Shown one piece after another: positions 27,190 to 39,193 of a stretch of DNA of 64,000 bases; position 1 is the stretch's first letter, and every line of letters begins with the position of its first letter. Under the pieces are notes generated by a model. That model ran no database searches. It was not told the origin of the DNA and worked only from the letters and a program-made list of their open reading frames with translations. This DNA is from Rhizomys pruinosus (taxonomy: Eukaryota; Chordata; Mammalia; Rodentia; Spalacidae), in contig VZQC01000565.1 in assembly GCA_009823505.1 (NCBI GenBank), positions 480,624 through 544,623 of the forward strand, read 5' to 3'. The position numbers and the translations under genes were made by a program.

Positions 27190-28255
27190 TGTTTTAAGGC
27201 AGCCTACAACACATAGGGGACGGAAAAGACTTCCTAAATCAGACAGTAAGCTGCACAAATAATAAGGTCAACAAATTGATGAATGGGACCTTATTAAACT
27301 CAATAGCTTCCATACAGCGAAAGAAAAAATCAAGGACGTAACGAGAAAACTCACTGCGTGTGAGGAAAATTTCACTGCTGATACATCTGCAAAGCATTAA
27401 TTTCCAGAAGTATCAAACTATCAGAAAAAAAGAAAAGAAAACAAATGAATTCACTCAAAAGATGGAGCAAAGAGTCTGAATAGAGGACTTACGAGGATGG
27501 AACTTGAGAATGGCTGAGAAACCATCTTAAAAAATGTTCCATCACTAATTAGGGAATTGCAATTAGACTACTACTCGATATCACCTTCACTCAATAAGCT
27601 GGCAGGATCAGAAACAATACTGGTAGACTACCGTAAGTGCTGGAGAGGTTGTGGGGAAAGGGGACCATCCATCCATTGCTGGTGGGAATTGTAAACTTGT
27701 ACAGCCAGTGTGGAAAGAAGTGTGGAGACCTTGGAAGTTGCAAAATGAGCTTGCCATTTTGGAACCAGTCATAACACTCCTAGATATATACCCACAACAC
27801 TCAACATACTGCAGCATACATGCACAGCATATTATATATAGACAGCTCTGTTACCATAGCAAAAAGCTGGCAGCGCACCATGCACTCAACTGACGTGTGG
27901 ATAGAAAAATGGGTACTCATTCGTACATAATGGAGTTCTGTGCTGCAATAAAGAAAAGATGGTATCAATCAGAACTTTTGCAGGTAAAACTGGATGGAGC
28001 TGGAGGATATTTATTAAGTTGAAGGTAACACAGTCTCAGCAAAACAAACGACGAATTGGTATCCCTCATCTGTGGAATGCTGCATCAATAACGCCAAGTT
28101 AATTAATATTTTTGTGGAGAGGGATGCACATTGAAAGAACAAAACAGAAAGACTGCATCAGACGAACTGGACTGAAATGGTGAACGGGAGGGGTGGGAGG
28201 GGCGGGAGAGGGACACTGGTCCTATATCTATTAATGTATTATTTATTTAAAATCT
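27190..28255 (+). mobile_element. L1 fragment C (ORF2 3' part and 3' UTR)
   Basis: Reads the C-terminal part of L1 ORF2 in broken frames (for example the Cys-rich GCGERG...HCWWE type segment, here about 27640-27690). A G-rich 3' UTR stretch (gggaggggtgggaggggcgg) follows near 28190. Its 5' part is missing. Confidence 0.83.
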
Positions 28256-28780
28256 ACATGGTTAATTTTACTTAAAATTTATTTAACAATAACTTTGGGA
28301 TTAACATATACAAATGTACTCTATAATATTTCTGTTGTACAGTATCATCTTGTAGCATCCTCTTTTTACCTGTAGGATAATTTAACTTAAGGAAATTAGT
28401 TTGCTTCCCAAATTAACAAAATACACTCACCCAAAACAGCATCGGAGAAAATTTGATGAAATCTGCACCTTGATCCTGCCTATAGGTATGTGCAATACAA
28501 CTGACTTTTTGACCTCCCTGGCTTCAAAAAAAATAAAATAAAATAAAAAGGGGGGATACAGTACATTATTACCACCTTTTTGTCAAAAACTTTTTTTTTT
28601 TTTCAATTTAATCTTAAGACTAACATGGGAAAAGATTTATATGTACCAACAGGTCAAAAGGTCACCAAATCAAAGGCTGAGAAAGAAAGGATACATCCTT
28701 CCTCGTGTAGGTTGTACCAAGAATACCAGCAGAGAAGTTGACCAATTTTAACACTAAAAGGAAGAAAGGCCTCAAACTGC
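28256..28780. other. AT-rich sequence, not assigned
   Basis: No gene recognised. Contains an (AAAAT)n stretch near 28530 and a T-run near 28590. The left end of the duplicated block lies at its right edge. Confidence 0.35.
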
Positions 28781-28789
28781 TACAGGCAT

Positions 28790-30280
28790 AAAACATCTCT
28801 GAGGACCCATAGGTGGTAACATCTGATTTACAGTGAGTCCATAATGAAACTTTAACTTCTAGGTGAAGCAACAGTTTTCAATATGAGAGACTCCTTACAC
28901 TCATGTTTTCATAAACAGAAAACAATGGTGGGTAATGAAGTCCATACTCTAACTGTAATTAGAGGCGCCTGTTATAGAAGTAATTCTTATTAAAACTGGG
29001 TACAACTGCTTTCTTATTCTAAAATATCCAATAGGAATTGTGAAGAGGATTATTCTCTTTTCAGAGCCAAAATGAATACTAAAGTCTCTTTAGGTGGTGC
29101 ATATAAGCAAATGCTATTAATACAGCAGAGCACTGATAGCAGCAATTAGACATTATTCTGCACAAGGAGATGTTAACAGAGGGACGCAAGCCCCCCCAAA
29201 AGGGTAAAGGTTATTGCCTGTAAACTGGGATTGCAAGAGGAGGAGAGGCAGTAAGACCGCCCTGCTGTCAATGACCTGTTGTAAGCATGGGAAGATTGTA
29301 TGAGATCGCACTTACAAGTATACGGTTGTTCTATGGAATACCAGAGAGTATTAACAAAGGCCATGAACCAATAAAGCAAAATATTTTTCTCTTTGAGTCA
29401 AGCAAGATTTCTCCACCAACATCAGCTACACTTACCTGCTTGGAGATACTGTGCAGCCAGTGGCAGCCATATGTTGTATATCCCAAATCTAATTAATCTA
29501 ATTGGCTATTGGCTTCTCTCCTTGGAGGAATAAACTCGTGGATGTGGCCACAAGCTTATACCTTCTAACGATTAGGAGATTTATACACCAAAGTAAGCTC
29601 CTTGTCATCTTTATTTCAGGGGGAAAAAAAAGTAATTCCAGGGATTAACACACCGATTCCAAACATCTGTGTCTAATACCAAAGTAACCTACCACAGTAA
29701 CTAGCAATGTTTAACCATACCTATGTATTTAATCGCTTGTGCTTCATTATAGGATTGAAAGCTTATCCCTGGCAAACTGTCAGCCCCATGAAAGGAAACA
29801 GCCTGAATTAATCAGAGTCCAAAAGGACATCTCCAAAGTAGACTGATTTGCTGTTTGTCCACCTGTGCTCCTATCTCTAAGCCTAAGGAAAATTGTGGAA
29901 GAGGGGGAGGGTGGAATGTTAGTGGGTAAACGAATTGGGGTGAATGGTTAAACTATAGCAAGATAGTCTGGACACTTATTTGATCAACTTATTGAACATT
30001 CAAGGCCCCTCAAGCTGGATGATTTGGGAGCCTTGGCTGTGTGGGTGGGGCACAACTGCTTGCAAATTGGTTTAACATGAAGGTGCTTGTGCTAAAAAAA
30101 GAGCTAGATACTAACATTTGAACTAACTGGGAATATAAAATGTAGTTGTTTTTAATTTATAGTTTGTATTGGGGTTGGTCCTTACAAGGAGGCTAGAATG
30201 GTTGGCTAGTGAGCTTGCCTATCTCAACTGAGCTTTCCCCTTTTCTCCAGCACTTACATTTTAATGGGCAAAATGTGATA
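28790..30280 (+). repeat. Unassigned interspersed repeat X (copy 1)
   Basis: Marked by ctctctccttggaggaataa (29515-29534), ccaaacatctgtgtct and ggtgcttgtgctaaaa. A second copy is at about 35655-37120 and a reverse-oriented, diverged copy at about 63150-63790. So it is an interspersed family, perhaps an old LINE or LTR part. I cannot name it. Confidence 0.6.
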
Positions 30281-30289
30281 CTTCTTTTT

Positions 30290-30440
30290 TTTTGGGGGGG
30301 GGTAATTTTTTTTTTTTTGAGCAGGGTCTCCTTTTAGTCCGCCAGTCAGGCCTGGAGTTTGCTTCTGTAGACCAGGCTGGCCTTGAAATCACCAGAGATC
30401 ACGTCTGCTCTGCCTCCCAGTGCTGGGATTAAAAGGTCTT
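30290..30440 (-). repeat. B1 SINE (copy 1)
   Basis: Antisense B1 with indels, matching 37130-37262 of copy 2. Confidence 0.78.
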
Positions 30441-30743
30441 TTGTTGATTCACTTTTGATTCATGACACTGAAAAAGCATCCTAAGATATTTGCTTTGAGT
30501 CCTGTTTTTTCTCACACAATTCATGTAGCAGGTTATTGTATCATTTGTTCTTGATACTTTGAGTTTTAGTTAATACTCATCCTTAGGGCTGTTACTGGTA
30601 AGGACCTGTAACCTGGTCTCAGAATGTAAGAAGACTAATAGTTGTTCTGAGACTGGCTGGCAAAGACAGCTAGAACACCTCCACTCTCCTCCTCACTTGC
30701 TGCCTGCTCCCATTCCAGTTCCATTAGTTCCTAACTTGAAAGG

Positions 30744-31755
30744 TCTCTTCTCTTCTCTTCTCTTCTCTTCTCTTCTCTTCTCTTCATCGTTCTCTTCTCT
30801 TCTCCTTCTTTCTCTTCTCCTTCTTTCTCTTCTCTGCTCTTCTCTTTCTCTTCTTCTTCTCTTCTTCTCTTCTCGTTTCTCTTCTCCTTCTCTTCTCTTC
30901 TCTTCTCTTCTCTTCTTTTCCTTTCTCTTCTCTTCTCTTCTCTTGCTTTTTTTCTCTTCTTTCTCTTCTATTCTTTCATACTAATTCCTCTTCTCTTTTC
31001 TTTCTCTCTCTCTCATCTCTTCCTTTCCTCTTCTCTCTATTCTTTTCTCTTCCTTTTATTCCGTCTTCCCTTTCCTCTTATCTTCTCTTCTTTCCGCTCT
31101 CTCTTCTCTTCTCTGTTCTTTTCCTCTTCTTTCCTCTTTTCTCTTTCTCTTCTCTTCTCATCTTGCTCTTTCTTCTGTCTTTTCTCTTCTTCTTCTCTTC
31201 TCATTTCTCTTTACTCTTCTCTTCTCTTCTCTCTCTCCTCACTGTTCTTCTCGTTCTCTTCTTTCTTTTCTCTTTCTTCTTCTCTTCTCTTCTCTCTTTC
31301 TCTTCTTTCTCTTCTCCTTCTTCTCTCTCGTTGCTCTTCTCTGTCTCTTCTTCTTTCTTCTCTTCTCTTCTCTTCTCTTCTCTTTCTTCTCTCTTCTCCT
31401 CCCCTCCACCTTCCTCCCCTGGTAAATCTCACTATCCTCCTCCCTCTCACTCTCCTTCCTCCTCCCTCTTCCTCTCTCTTTTTTTTTCTTATTCTTTCCT
31501 TACTTTCCTTTTTTTCTTTCCGTTGTTATCCCTTTTTTCTTTCTCTTTCTTTGTCTTTCTTTTCTCTTTATTTTGTGTTTCATCTCGTTCTTAATTTCTT
31601 CTTCTTTTCTCTCTCTCTCTCTCTTGTCTTTCTTTCCTTTCTTTCTTTTTTCTTCCTTTCTTTTCTTTCTTTCTCCCCTCCCTCTCTCCCTCCTCACATT
31701 CTTTTTTTCTCTCTCTTTCTCTCTCATCCTCCCCTCTCCTCTTTCCTTCCCTGCT
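30744..31755. repeat. (TTCTC)n tract, expanded, copy 1
   Basis: About 1.0 kb of TTCTC-based pyrimidine repeat with irregular indels, then ctttctttct and cctccctc parts. The matching tract in copy 2 is only about 0.4 kb and starts as perfect TTCTC units. The serine/leucine-rich and arginine/glutamate-rich open frames across it are by-products. Confidence 0.9.
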
Positions 31756-32084
31756 GGATTAGGCATGTGACAGCCTTGAGAGGACTTGGAGCAACTGGTC
31801 CACATCCACCTCTACAATTCCTTCAATGCACGGATTCTTAGCAAGGACAAATATTTTGTTGAAGATGTGCAATATTATCTTGTTTTGGGAACAACTCTGG
31901 GACTGGTTAGCATTCTGGCCAATCATCTTTATACATGTATTCACAATCCTTCTGAATCTTTTCCTAAGTTAGCTTTCAATGTTGTTATAGATATCCATGG
32001 TGTTGTAGTTTCTCCAAACACCGATTTCCACCCACTGTATCGTTACCATCTATTTTCACATTATTATTATTCATATGTATGAAT

Positions 32085-32215
32085 GTATTGCCTGTGGTAT
32101 GCATGTGCACTCCTGTTGTACAAAGACTGCGTCAGAAGAAGGGTGTCAGATCCCCCAGAACTGGAGCTAATTGTGGTTGTATGTGGCATTTGGGTGCTGG
32201 CCAATTGAATTGAGG
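32085..32215 (-). repeat. Old B2 SINE (copy 1)
   Basis: Antisense, diverged B2 (tatgtatgaatgtattgcc...). Counterpart at 38279-38412. Confidence 0.65.
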
Positions 32216-32477
32216 CTGAAAGCGGTTCAGTGGTTTCAGAAGGTTGTGGCTTTGAGCCCTGTGGAACTATTTGCTACAACTGAGAATGTGGGTAGTCACA
32301 GAGGCTTCAAATGGAGTGTGTCAGTCCTACAGAAAGGAAGGCTTCAGCTACTCAGATTGTTTGCACAAAGTCATGTACCTTGGTGTTAAGCAGTCAAATT
32401 TTCGTGAATCAGACAAACTGCAGGTTTCATCAAATTGGATGGCTTTCATAAAATAAACGTGGTAAACAATAAAAGCA

Positions 32478-32630
32478 ACGCACAGCTGGTGTGGGGTATA
32501 TGCCTTTAACCCCGCATAGTGGGAGGCAAGGCGGGTTGGATCTCTATGATGTTTCAAAGCCAGCCTTGGTATCGCAGTGGTTCTGGACAAGCTTGGGGCT
32601 ACAGGGAGGACCTGTCTCAAAAAGACAGCC
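32478..32630 (+). repeat. B1 SINE (copy 1)
   Basis: Sense B1 with indels, matching 38690-38833. Confidence 0.75.
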
Positions 32631-33389
32631 CCCAACCTTGTTTCCCTTTCTTGTCTCTAAGATATATTAACATTAACTATCACAAGCAGTTAAGAAGGAC
32701 TGGTGTAACAAATATAAATCCTCCATTATAAAGGTGCTTTTTATCAGGAAGCATTCTGGACTGGTCCGTCCAGCCATAAGTTGATGACCCACATGGAAGA
32801 TCCTGTGTTCGGGCTCCTGGCTCTTGATGACATACACACATGAAGCTGATGGCTTGTGGGAAAACCTGTGGCTGGGGACAAATCCATGGCTAGAGGCTGT
32901 TTGCCTTTGTGAATGGGGGACTTGAAACCCATGGGCTGGAGATGTTGCCTATTGTGTGGAGGACAAACCCATGGTAGAGACTAGTCTGTTGGCCTTTGAG
33001 ACCACCCAACAGATTGTGGGAACCAGTCCCACGATTGCATAAGGCAGAAAGCTAGCTGAGATATTAATAGTTCCATGATTGATTACATAATAATAATCCA
33101 GAGATCTCTATCTGACAGCAAAACTTGTAGGAATTATCCTTTATCCATGCAGGGCAAGCGACAAGCAACTCCACGATTATGAACAAGCACTTCAGCTAGC
33201 ATACAGATCCTTAACTAGATTAAGGAAGTTGTATTTGGCTCATGACTCAACAACATGCTACTGAAAGTTTCTAGCCTATAAATGCTTCAACCAACTTTGG
33301 AATCGACACTAATCAACCAGATTCAGCAGGTAAAGGATGGGCAGTAAGCCTGTATAAATGATTGCATGAAGCAGAAAATAGAATTCAAC

Positions 33390-35646
33390 ACTGGAAGTAA
33401 TGTACGAAGAACTACAAGTACAATAAAGTATCGTGAAAAAATCCACAAGAGTGGAGCAAAATCAAGGAAATGTGGGGCTATGAAGACAAACCTCTGCATC
33501 CCTGGATAGAGGACGGAGAGAATCCAAGGACATGAGTGTTTATCAGATTTTCAAAAGACTATAGAAGAAAATTCCCCAAAATTGAAATTGATAAACACAA
33601 TCAAATCAAGAAGCACATAGAACACTTAATAGACAGGACCAGAAAAAATTCCCATGCCATATCGCTGTTAAACAATAGAATGCCCAAAACAAAGACAGAT
33701 AGAGGCCTCAAGAGAAAAGCAACAAGTTACAGATAACTTTTCAGTGTAAACTATGAAAGCAAGTAGAACGTGGACCAAAGCATTCCCAGTTCTAAACAAC
33801 TATAGATGCCAACCCAGTTTAATATATCCAGCAAAAATGCTAGTTATAGTTGAAGGAGAAGAAAAATAAATTATAGTTGAAGGAAAAGAAAATCTATTTA
33901 TGATCATAATGCAGATGAACAAATTCATGGTCAGACACCAACCCTTTCAGAAATATTGAAGTAAATTCAAAGGTCAGAGGAAAGGAGCACCTATCCCAAG
34001 CAGCTAGAGAGAGTAATTAATGAAGGTATAACTATAGAAACACAAAGTTAAGTTAGACCAAGAATGCAACAGAAAATAAGGTTTGAAGGAAGCACAACAT
34101 CTCTTAATAATTACCTTAAATATTATGGTCTAACTCCCCAATCAAAAGACAAAAACTAGAAACAACAAAAAAAAAAAAAAAAAAACATCTATATGCTGTC
34201 TACAAGAATTCACCCTGCAAGGATAAGGCATCAAATTAAGGTCGACATGAGAGAAAAAATTCCAAGCAAAATGGTAAAAAAGCAGCAGGAGATAGCTATT
34301 CTAATTAGACACAATAGACTCAAAGTAAAACTATTCAGAAGAGAAGAGCGGTCATTGCCATCCTTATAAAGGAACAATTACATGAAGTTTCACAATCATG
34401 AATATATCCAAACTCCGGTGTACTGACTTTGTAAGTAAATTCTGCAGGACCAGCAAGGCCAGATTATACAGACAAATAATTAGTGGGGTACTTCAATACC
34501 CCATTGAGCTTTTTGGACAGGTCAAGCAGACAGAATAAACAGAAGACAATCTGAGCTGAACAATATCATATCCAGTGGACGTCAACGCACATCTACTGAT
34601 TATTCCAATAATTCTCCATTAACTAGAGATATATTTCTCTGGTTTTTTTTAAAAACCTAGTGGATTTTTATTTGATTAGAATATCCTGGGTTATCTCAAA
34701 GGGAAGTGGTACCAACTGGCAAGCACAGCCACACCACAGACAAGTGGAAGCATTCCCAGTGTAAGCATTCTCCTGCTTAATGCTGACCAACCCAGGAAGT
34801 GTTTCTCTTTGAGTCTCAATGCTACTGATGATGACATGGAAGGGTTTGAAGTAGCTAGTTCAACTTGGTCAACAACTCTTCCAGTTCTGGGCAAGCTTTG
34901 AACCTTCCCTTGAAGTCTTCTTCAGCGTGCTCCCTCACTGACAATCTGACTCCTTCTGGAAGACTGGAGTATTTCCAAGAAAATCTCTGCAAACGTAGCA
35001 CTCAATCACTGTTCTGACCACTCGCTCATGGTGATAAGGACTGAGTCAGGACCTTTTCACCTTGGTATGGCAATTCTTGCATCACTTCATGGTTTCAGTG
35101 GCATCCATAACTTTCCTCCATTGGATGGAGGGACGATTGCCAGAGGTTGTGACTACTGAGGTCTTTTGCTAAGTCGTCATAAGAGTCAGTGGATATTTAA
35201 AACCCACATTCATATCTGTTCCCAGTTAGGCTGTTTTCCATATTTTTCTTTTGTTGTGCTCTTGGCACGTGGATTAAAGTTTATATCTTCCAATGCCATG
35301 AGTGGATTTCCTTGTAGTGACGACTGGTATTCAGTAGAATGCCACCTGCAGAATAAAAGGGATTCTCTCCTGAAAATCTAAACCTTAAGAGGGAAAAGGC
35401 TTGCTTAGAAATGGTATTGTTCTGCAGGCTCAGCACCTTTCCCAGGGTTCCGCTCATTCTTTTACTACTTCGGCTTCTGAGCAAATGGAAGGTCTGGTGC
35501 ACCAGCATGATTCCTGGGCCTCTCTAGAATACACTTTCTACCCAGCACTCCAATAGAACAATTCTCTAAATGACCCCATATGGCCCGAACAAATAACCAA
35601 TACAAAGTTGAAATAATTTCATGCTTTCTATCAGAACACAATGCAA
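33390..35646 (+). mobile_element. L1 element B, noisy copy (ORF1 part to ORF2 start)
   Basis: Copy 1 counterpart of 39570-41900. The ORF1 C-terminal half is at 33536-33736 in a frame broken by indels. The ORF2 endonuclease start follows, interrupted by the Mrpl48 pseudogene, and the copy ends at the N. Confidence 0.83.
34641..35525 (-). pseudogene. Mrpl48: Mrpl48 processed pseudogene (copy 1 of duplication)
   Basis: Same pseudogene as 40857-41767. It matches base for base over about 34675-35000 and 35281-35520, with noisy sequence between. The poly-T (poly-A on the minus strand) lies at 34643-34654. Probably an assembly duplicate rather than a second insertion. Confidence 0.85.
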
Positions 35647-35654
35647 ANTACAGG

Positions 35655-37120
35655 CATCAAACATCTCTGAGGACCATAGGTGTAACATCTGTTTACAGTG
35701 AGTCCTAATGAACTTTACCTTCTAGGTGCAGCACAGTTTCAATATGAGAGACCTCCTTACCTCTTTTTCATAGAACAAAGAAAAACATGGTGGTAATGAA
35801 GTCATCCTCTAACTGTAAATTAGAGCTGACTGTTATAGAAGTAATCTCTTATAAAACTGGTAAAACTGCTTTCTTTAATTGACTAATATACATAGGAACT
35901 ATAAAAAGGATTATTGTCTATTCAGAACCAAATATAATACTAAAGTCTCTTTAAGTGGTGCATATAAGCAAAATGTATTAATACAGGAGAGCACTGATAG
36001 CAGCAATGAATTATTCTGCCAAGGAGATGTTAGCCAGGGGACCCAAGCCTCCCCCCCCAAAAAGGGTAAAGGCTTATTGCCTGTAAACTGGGATATCTGC
36101 AAGAAGAGAGGCAGTAAGACCCGCCCTGCTGTCAATGACCTGATGTAAGCATGGGAAGATTATATCGAGATCGCACTTACAAGTATACAGTTGGTCTCTG
36201 GAATGCCAGAGAGTGTTACCAAAGGCCACTGAACCAATAAAGCAAATGTTGTTCTCCTTGAGTCAAGCAAGACTCCTCCACCAACATCAGCTACACCTCA
36301 CCTGCTTGGAGATACTGTGCAGCAGTGGCAGCCATATGTCTGTATATCCCAAATTTATTTGATTATTAGCTCTCTCCTTGGAGGAATAACTCGTGGATGT
36401 GCCACAAGCTTATACCCTCTAGTGATTAGGAGATTTATACACCACAGTAAGTCCTTGTCATCTTTCTCAGGGGGAAAAAAAAGTAATCCAGGGATTAACA
36501 CACCATCCAAACATCTGTGTCTATACCAAAGTAACCCACCATAGTAACTAGCAATGTTTAAATACCTATATATCTAATCGCTTGTGCTTCATTAGTAGGA
36601 TTGAAAGCTTATCCCTGGCAAACAGTCAGCCCATGAAAGGAAAGAGCCAGAACTGATCAGAGTCCAAAAGGACATCTCCAAAGTAGACTGTTGTGCTTCT
36701 TGTCCACCTGTGCCCTATCTCTAAGCCTAAGGAACAATCTGTGGAAGAGGGGGAGTGGTGGAATGTAGGGGCTACGATTGGGGTGAATGGTAAAACTATG
36801 ACAATATAGTCTGGACACTTATTTGATCAACTTAATTGAACATTCAAGCCCCTCCAGCTGGATGATTGGGAGCCTTGGGCTGTGTGGGCTGGGGCACAAC
36901 TGCTTGCAAATTGGTTTTACATGAAGGATGCTTGTGCTAAAAAAAAGGGAGCTAGATACTGACATTTGAACTAACTGGGAATATAAAATGCTAGTTGTTT
37001 TATTTATAGTTTGTATTGGGTTGGTCCTTACCAAGGAGGCTAGACTGGTTGGCTAGTGAAGGATCTGCCTATCTCCAACTGAGCTTCCTCTCCAGCACTT
37101 ACATTTTAATGGCAAAATGT
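35655..37120 (+). repeat. Unassigned interspersed repeat X (copy 2)
   Basis: Same family and orientation as the copy at 28790. Shares ctctctccttggaggaataa (36371-36390) and gatcaactta[a]ttgaacattc. Confidence 0.6.
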
Positions 37121-37129
37121 GATACTCTT

Positions 37130-37262
37130 TTTTTTGGGGGGGGGTATTTTTGAGACAGGGTCTCCCTTTAGTCCCAGCAGGCCTGGAACTTGCTCTGTAG
37201 ACCAGGCTGGCCTTGAAATCACAGAGATCCACCTGCCTCTGCCTCCCAGTGCTGGGATTAAA
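37130..37262 (-). repeat. B1 SINE (copy 2)
   Basis: Antisense B1 (gagacagggtctcccttt... gtgctgggattaaag) inside repeat X. Confidence 0.83.
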
Positions 37263-37565
37263 GTCTTCTTGTTTTAACTTTTGATTATGCACTGAAAAGC
37301 ATCCTAAGATATTTGCTTTGAGTCCTGTTTTTTCTCACACAATTCATGTAGCAGGTTATTGTATCATTTGTTCTTGATACTTTGAGTTTTAGTTAATACT
37401 CATCCTTAGGGCTGTTACTGGTAAGGACCTGTAACCTGGTCTCAGAATGTAAGAAGACTAATAGTTGTTCTGAGACTGGCTGGCAAAGACAGCTAGAACA
37501 CCTCCACTCTCCTCCTCACTTGCTGCCTGCTCCCATTCCAGTTCCATTAGTTCCTAACTTGAAAG

Positions 37566-37835
37566 GTCTCTTCTCTTCTCTTCTCTTCTCTTCTCTTCTC
37601 TTCTCTTCTCTTCTCTTCTCTTCTCTTCTCTTCTCTTCTCTTCTCTTCTCTTCTCTTCTCTCTTCTCCTCCCCTCCCCTTCCCTCCCCTCTCCTCCCCTC
37701 CCCTCTCCTCTCCTCTCCTCCCCTCCCCTCCTCTCCTCTCCTCCTTTTTTCTTTTCTTCCTTCTTTCCCTTTTTTCTTCCTTTTCTTTTTCTTTCTCTTT
37801 CTTTCTTTCTTTCTTTCTTTCTTTCGTTCTTTCTT

Positions 37836-37891
<56 letters not shown>

Positions 37892-37960
37892 TCTCCCTCC
37901 CTCCATTTCTTTTTTTCTCTCTCTTTCTCTCTCATCCTCCCCCTCTCTCTTTCTTCATGC
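37566..37960. repeat. (TTCTC)n compound microsatellite, copy 2
   Basis: About 20 perfect TTCTC units, then ccctcc/cctctc, (CTTT)n and (CT)n segments. Confidence 0.93.
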
Positions 37961-38278
37961 TGGAATTAAAGGCATGTGACAGCCCTTGAGAGGACTGGAG
38001 CAACTGGTCCACATCAACCTCTACAATTCCTTCCAATGCCACATTCTTAGCAAGGAACACAATATTTTGTTGAAGATGTGCAATATTATCTGTTTGGGAA
38101 AAACTCTGGGACTGTATACATTCTGGCCAAATCATCTTTATACACTGTTCACAACTCCTTTGATCTTTTCCTAAGTTACTTCAATGTTGTCTATAGTATC
38201 CATGATGTTGTAGTTTCTCCCAAACTACCCGATCTTCACCCACCTGTATCTTCACCATCTATTTACATTATTATTTTC

Positions 38279-38412
38279 ATATGTATGAATGTATTGCCTG
38301 CATGTATGCATGTGCACTCCTGTTGTACAAAGACTGCAGTCAGAAGAGGGTGTCAGATCCCCCAGAACTGGAGCTATTGATGGTTGTTGCTGCCATTTGG
38401 GTGCTGGAATTG
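38279..38412 (-). repeat. Old B2 SINE (copy 2)
   Basis: Antisense, diverged B2 (atgtatgaatgtattgcctg... gccatttgggtgctgg). Confidence 0.7.
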
Positions 38413-38689
38413 AATCTGAGGTGAAGCGGTCTCAGTGCTTTCAGAAGGTTGTGGTTGCCCTGTGCCAACTTATGCTACCCTGAAGAATGTGGGTGCTCAC
38501 AGATGGCTTCAATGGAGTGTGTCCAGTCCTACAGAACAGGAAGGCTCATGCTCCACTCACAGATTTGTTGCACAAGTATGTATCCTTGGTGTTAAGAGTC
38601 CAAATTTCTGATCAGCACAACTGCAGGTTCATCAAAAATGGCATGGCTTCATAAAATAAAGTAGCTAAACAACTAAAAGCAAACAGCAA

Positions 38690-38833
38690 GCTGGGTGTGG
38701 TGGTATATGCCTTTAACCCCAGCATGTGGGAGGCACAGGCAGGTGGATCTCTATGAGTTCAAAGCCAGCTTGGTATACATGGTGAGTTCCTGGACAGCTG
38801 GGGCTACAGGGAGACCCTGTCTCAAAAAGACAA
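38690..38833 (+). repeat. B1 SINE (copy 2)
   Basis: Sense B1 (agctgggtgtggtggtatat... ccctgtctcaaaaagac). Confidence 0.83.
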
Positions 38834-39070
38834 CCGCCCCACAACCTTTCCCTTTCTTGTCTCTAAGATATATTAACATTAATATCACAGCATAAGACAG
38901 GACTGTGGTAAAAATCATAAATTCCTACCATTATAAGTGCTTTTTATCCAGGAAGCTTCTGGACTTCCGGTCAGCCATAAGGTTGATGACCACATGGCCA
39001 GATCTGTGTCTGGGCTCCTGGCCTCTTGACACACACCCATGAAGCTGATGGCTTGTGGGAAAACCTGTGG

Positions 39071-39193
39071 CTGGGGACAAATCCATGGCTAGAGGCTGTT
39101 TGCCTTTGTGACTGGGGACAAACCCATGGCTGGAGACTGTTTGCCTTTGTGACTGGGGACAAACCCATGGCTAGAGACTGTTTGCCTTTGTGA
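39071..39193. repeat. 41-bp tandem repeat, three copies
   Basis: Unit ctggggacaaa[ct]ccatggct followed by [ag]gag[ag]ctgtttgcctttgtga, 41 bp, exactly three times. A noisy version of the same three units lies at about 32872-33000. Confidence 0.9.

Larger units (their letters stand above)
28780..35646. repeat. Copy 1 of a large duplicated block (noisy)
   Basis: This 6.9-kb segment carries the same series of elements as 35648 to about 41900, in the same order and orientation: unassigned repeat X, antisense B1, (TTCTC)n tract, 41-bp triplet repeat, L1 ORF1/ORF2, Mrpl48 pseudogene. It ends at an N (35647). It differs by frequent single-base indels, yet stays identical over blocks such as about 30488-30745, 34675-35000 and 35281-35520. 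Confidence 0.88.

Noticed and set aside
31163..31594. Serine/leucine-rich protein in the TTCTC tract (and Arg/Glu-rich on the other strand)
   Set aside because: Pure microsatellite translation on both strands, with no conserved start or ends.
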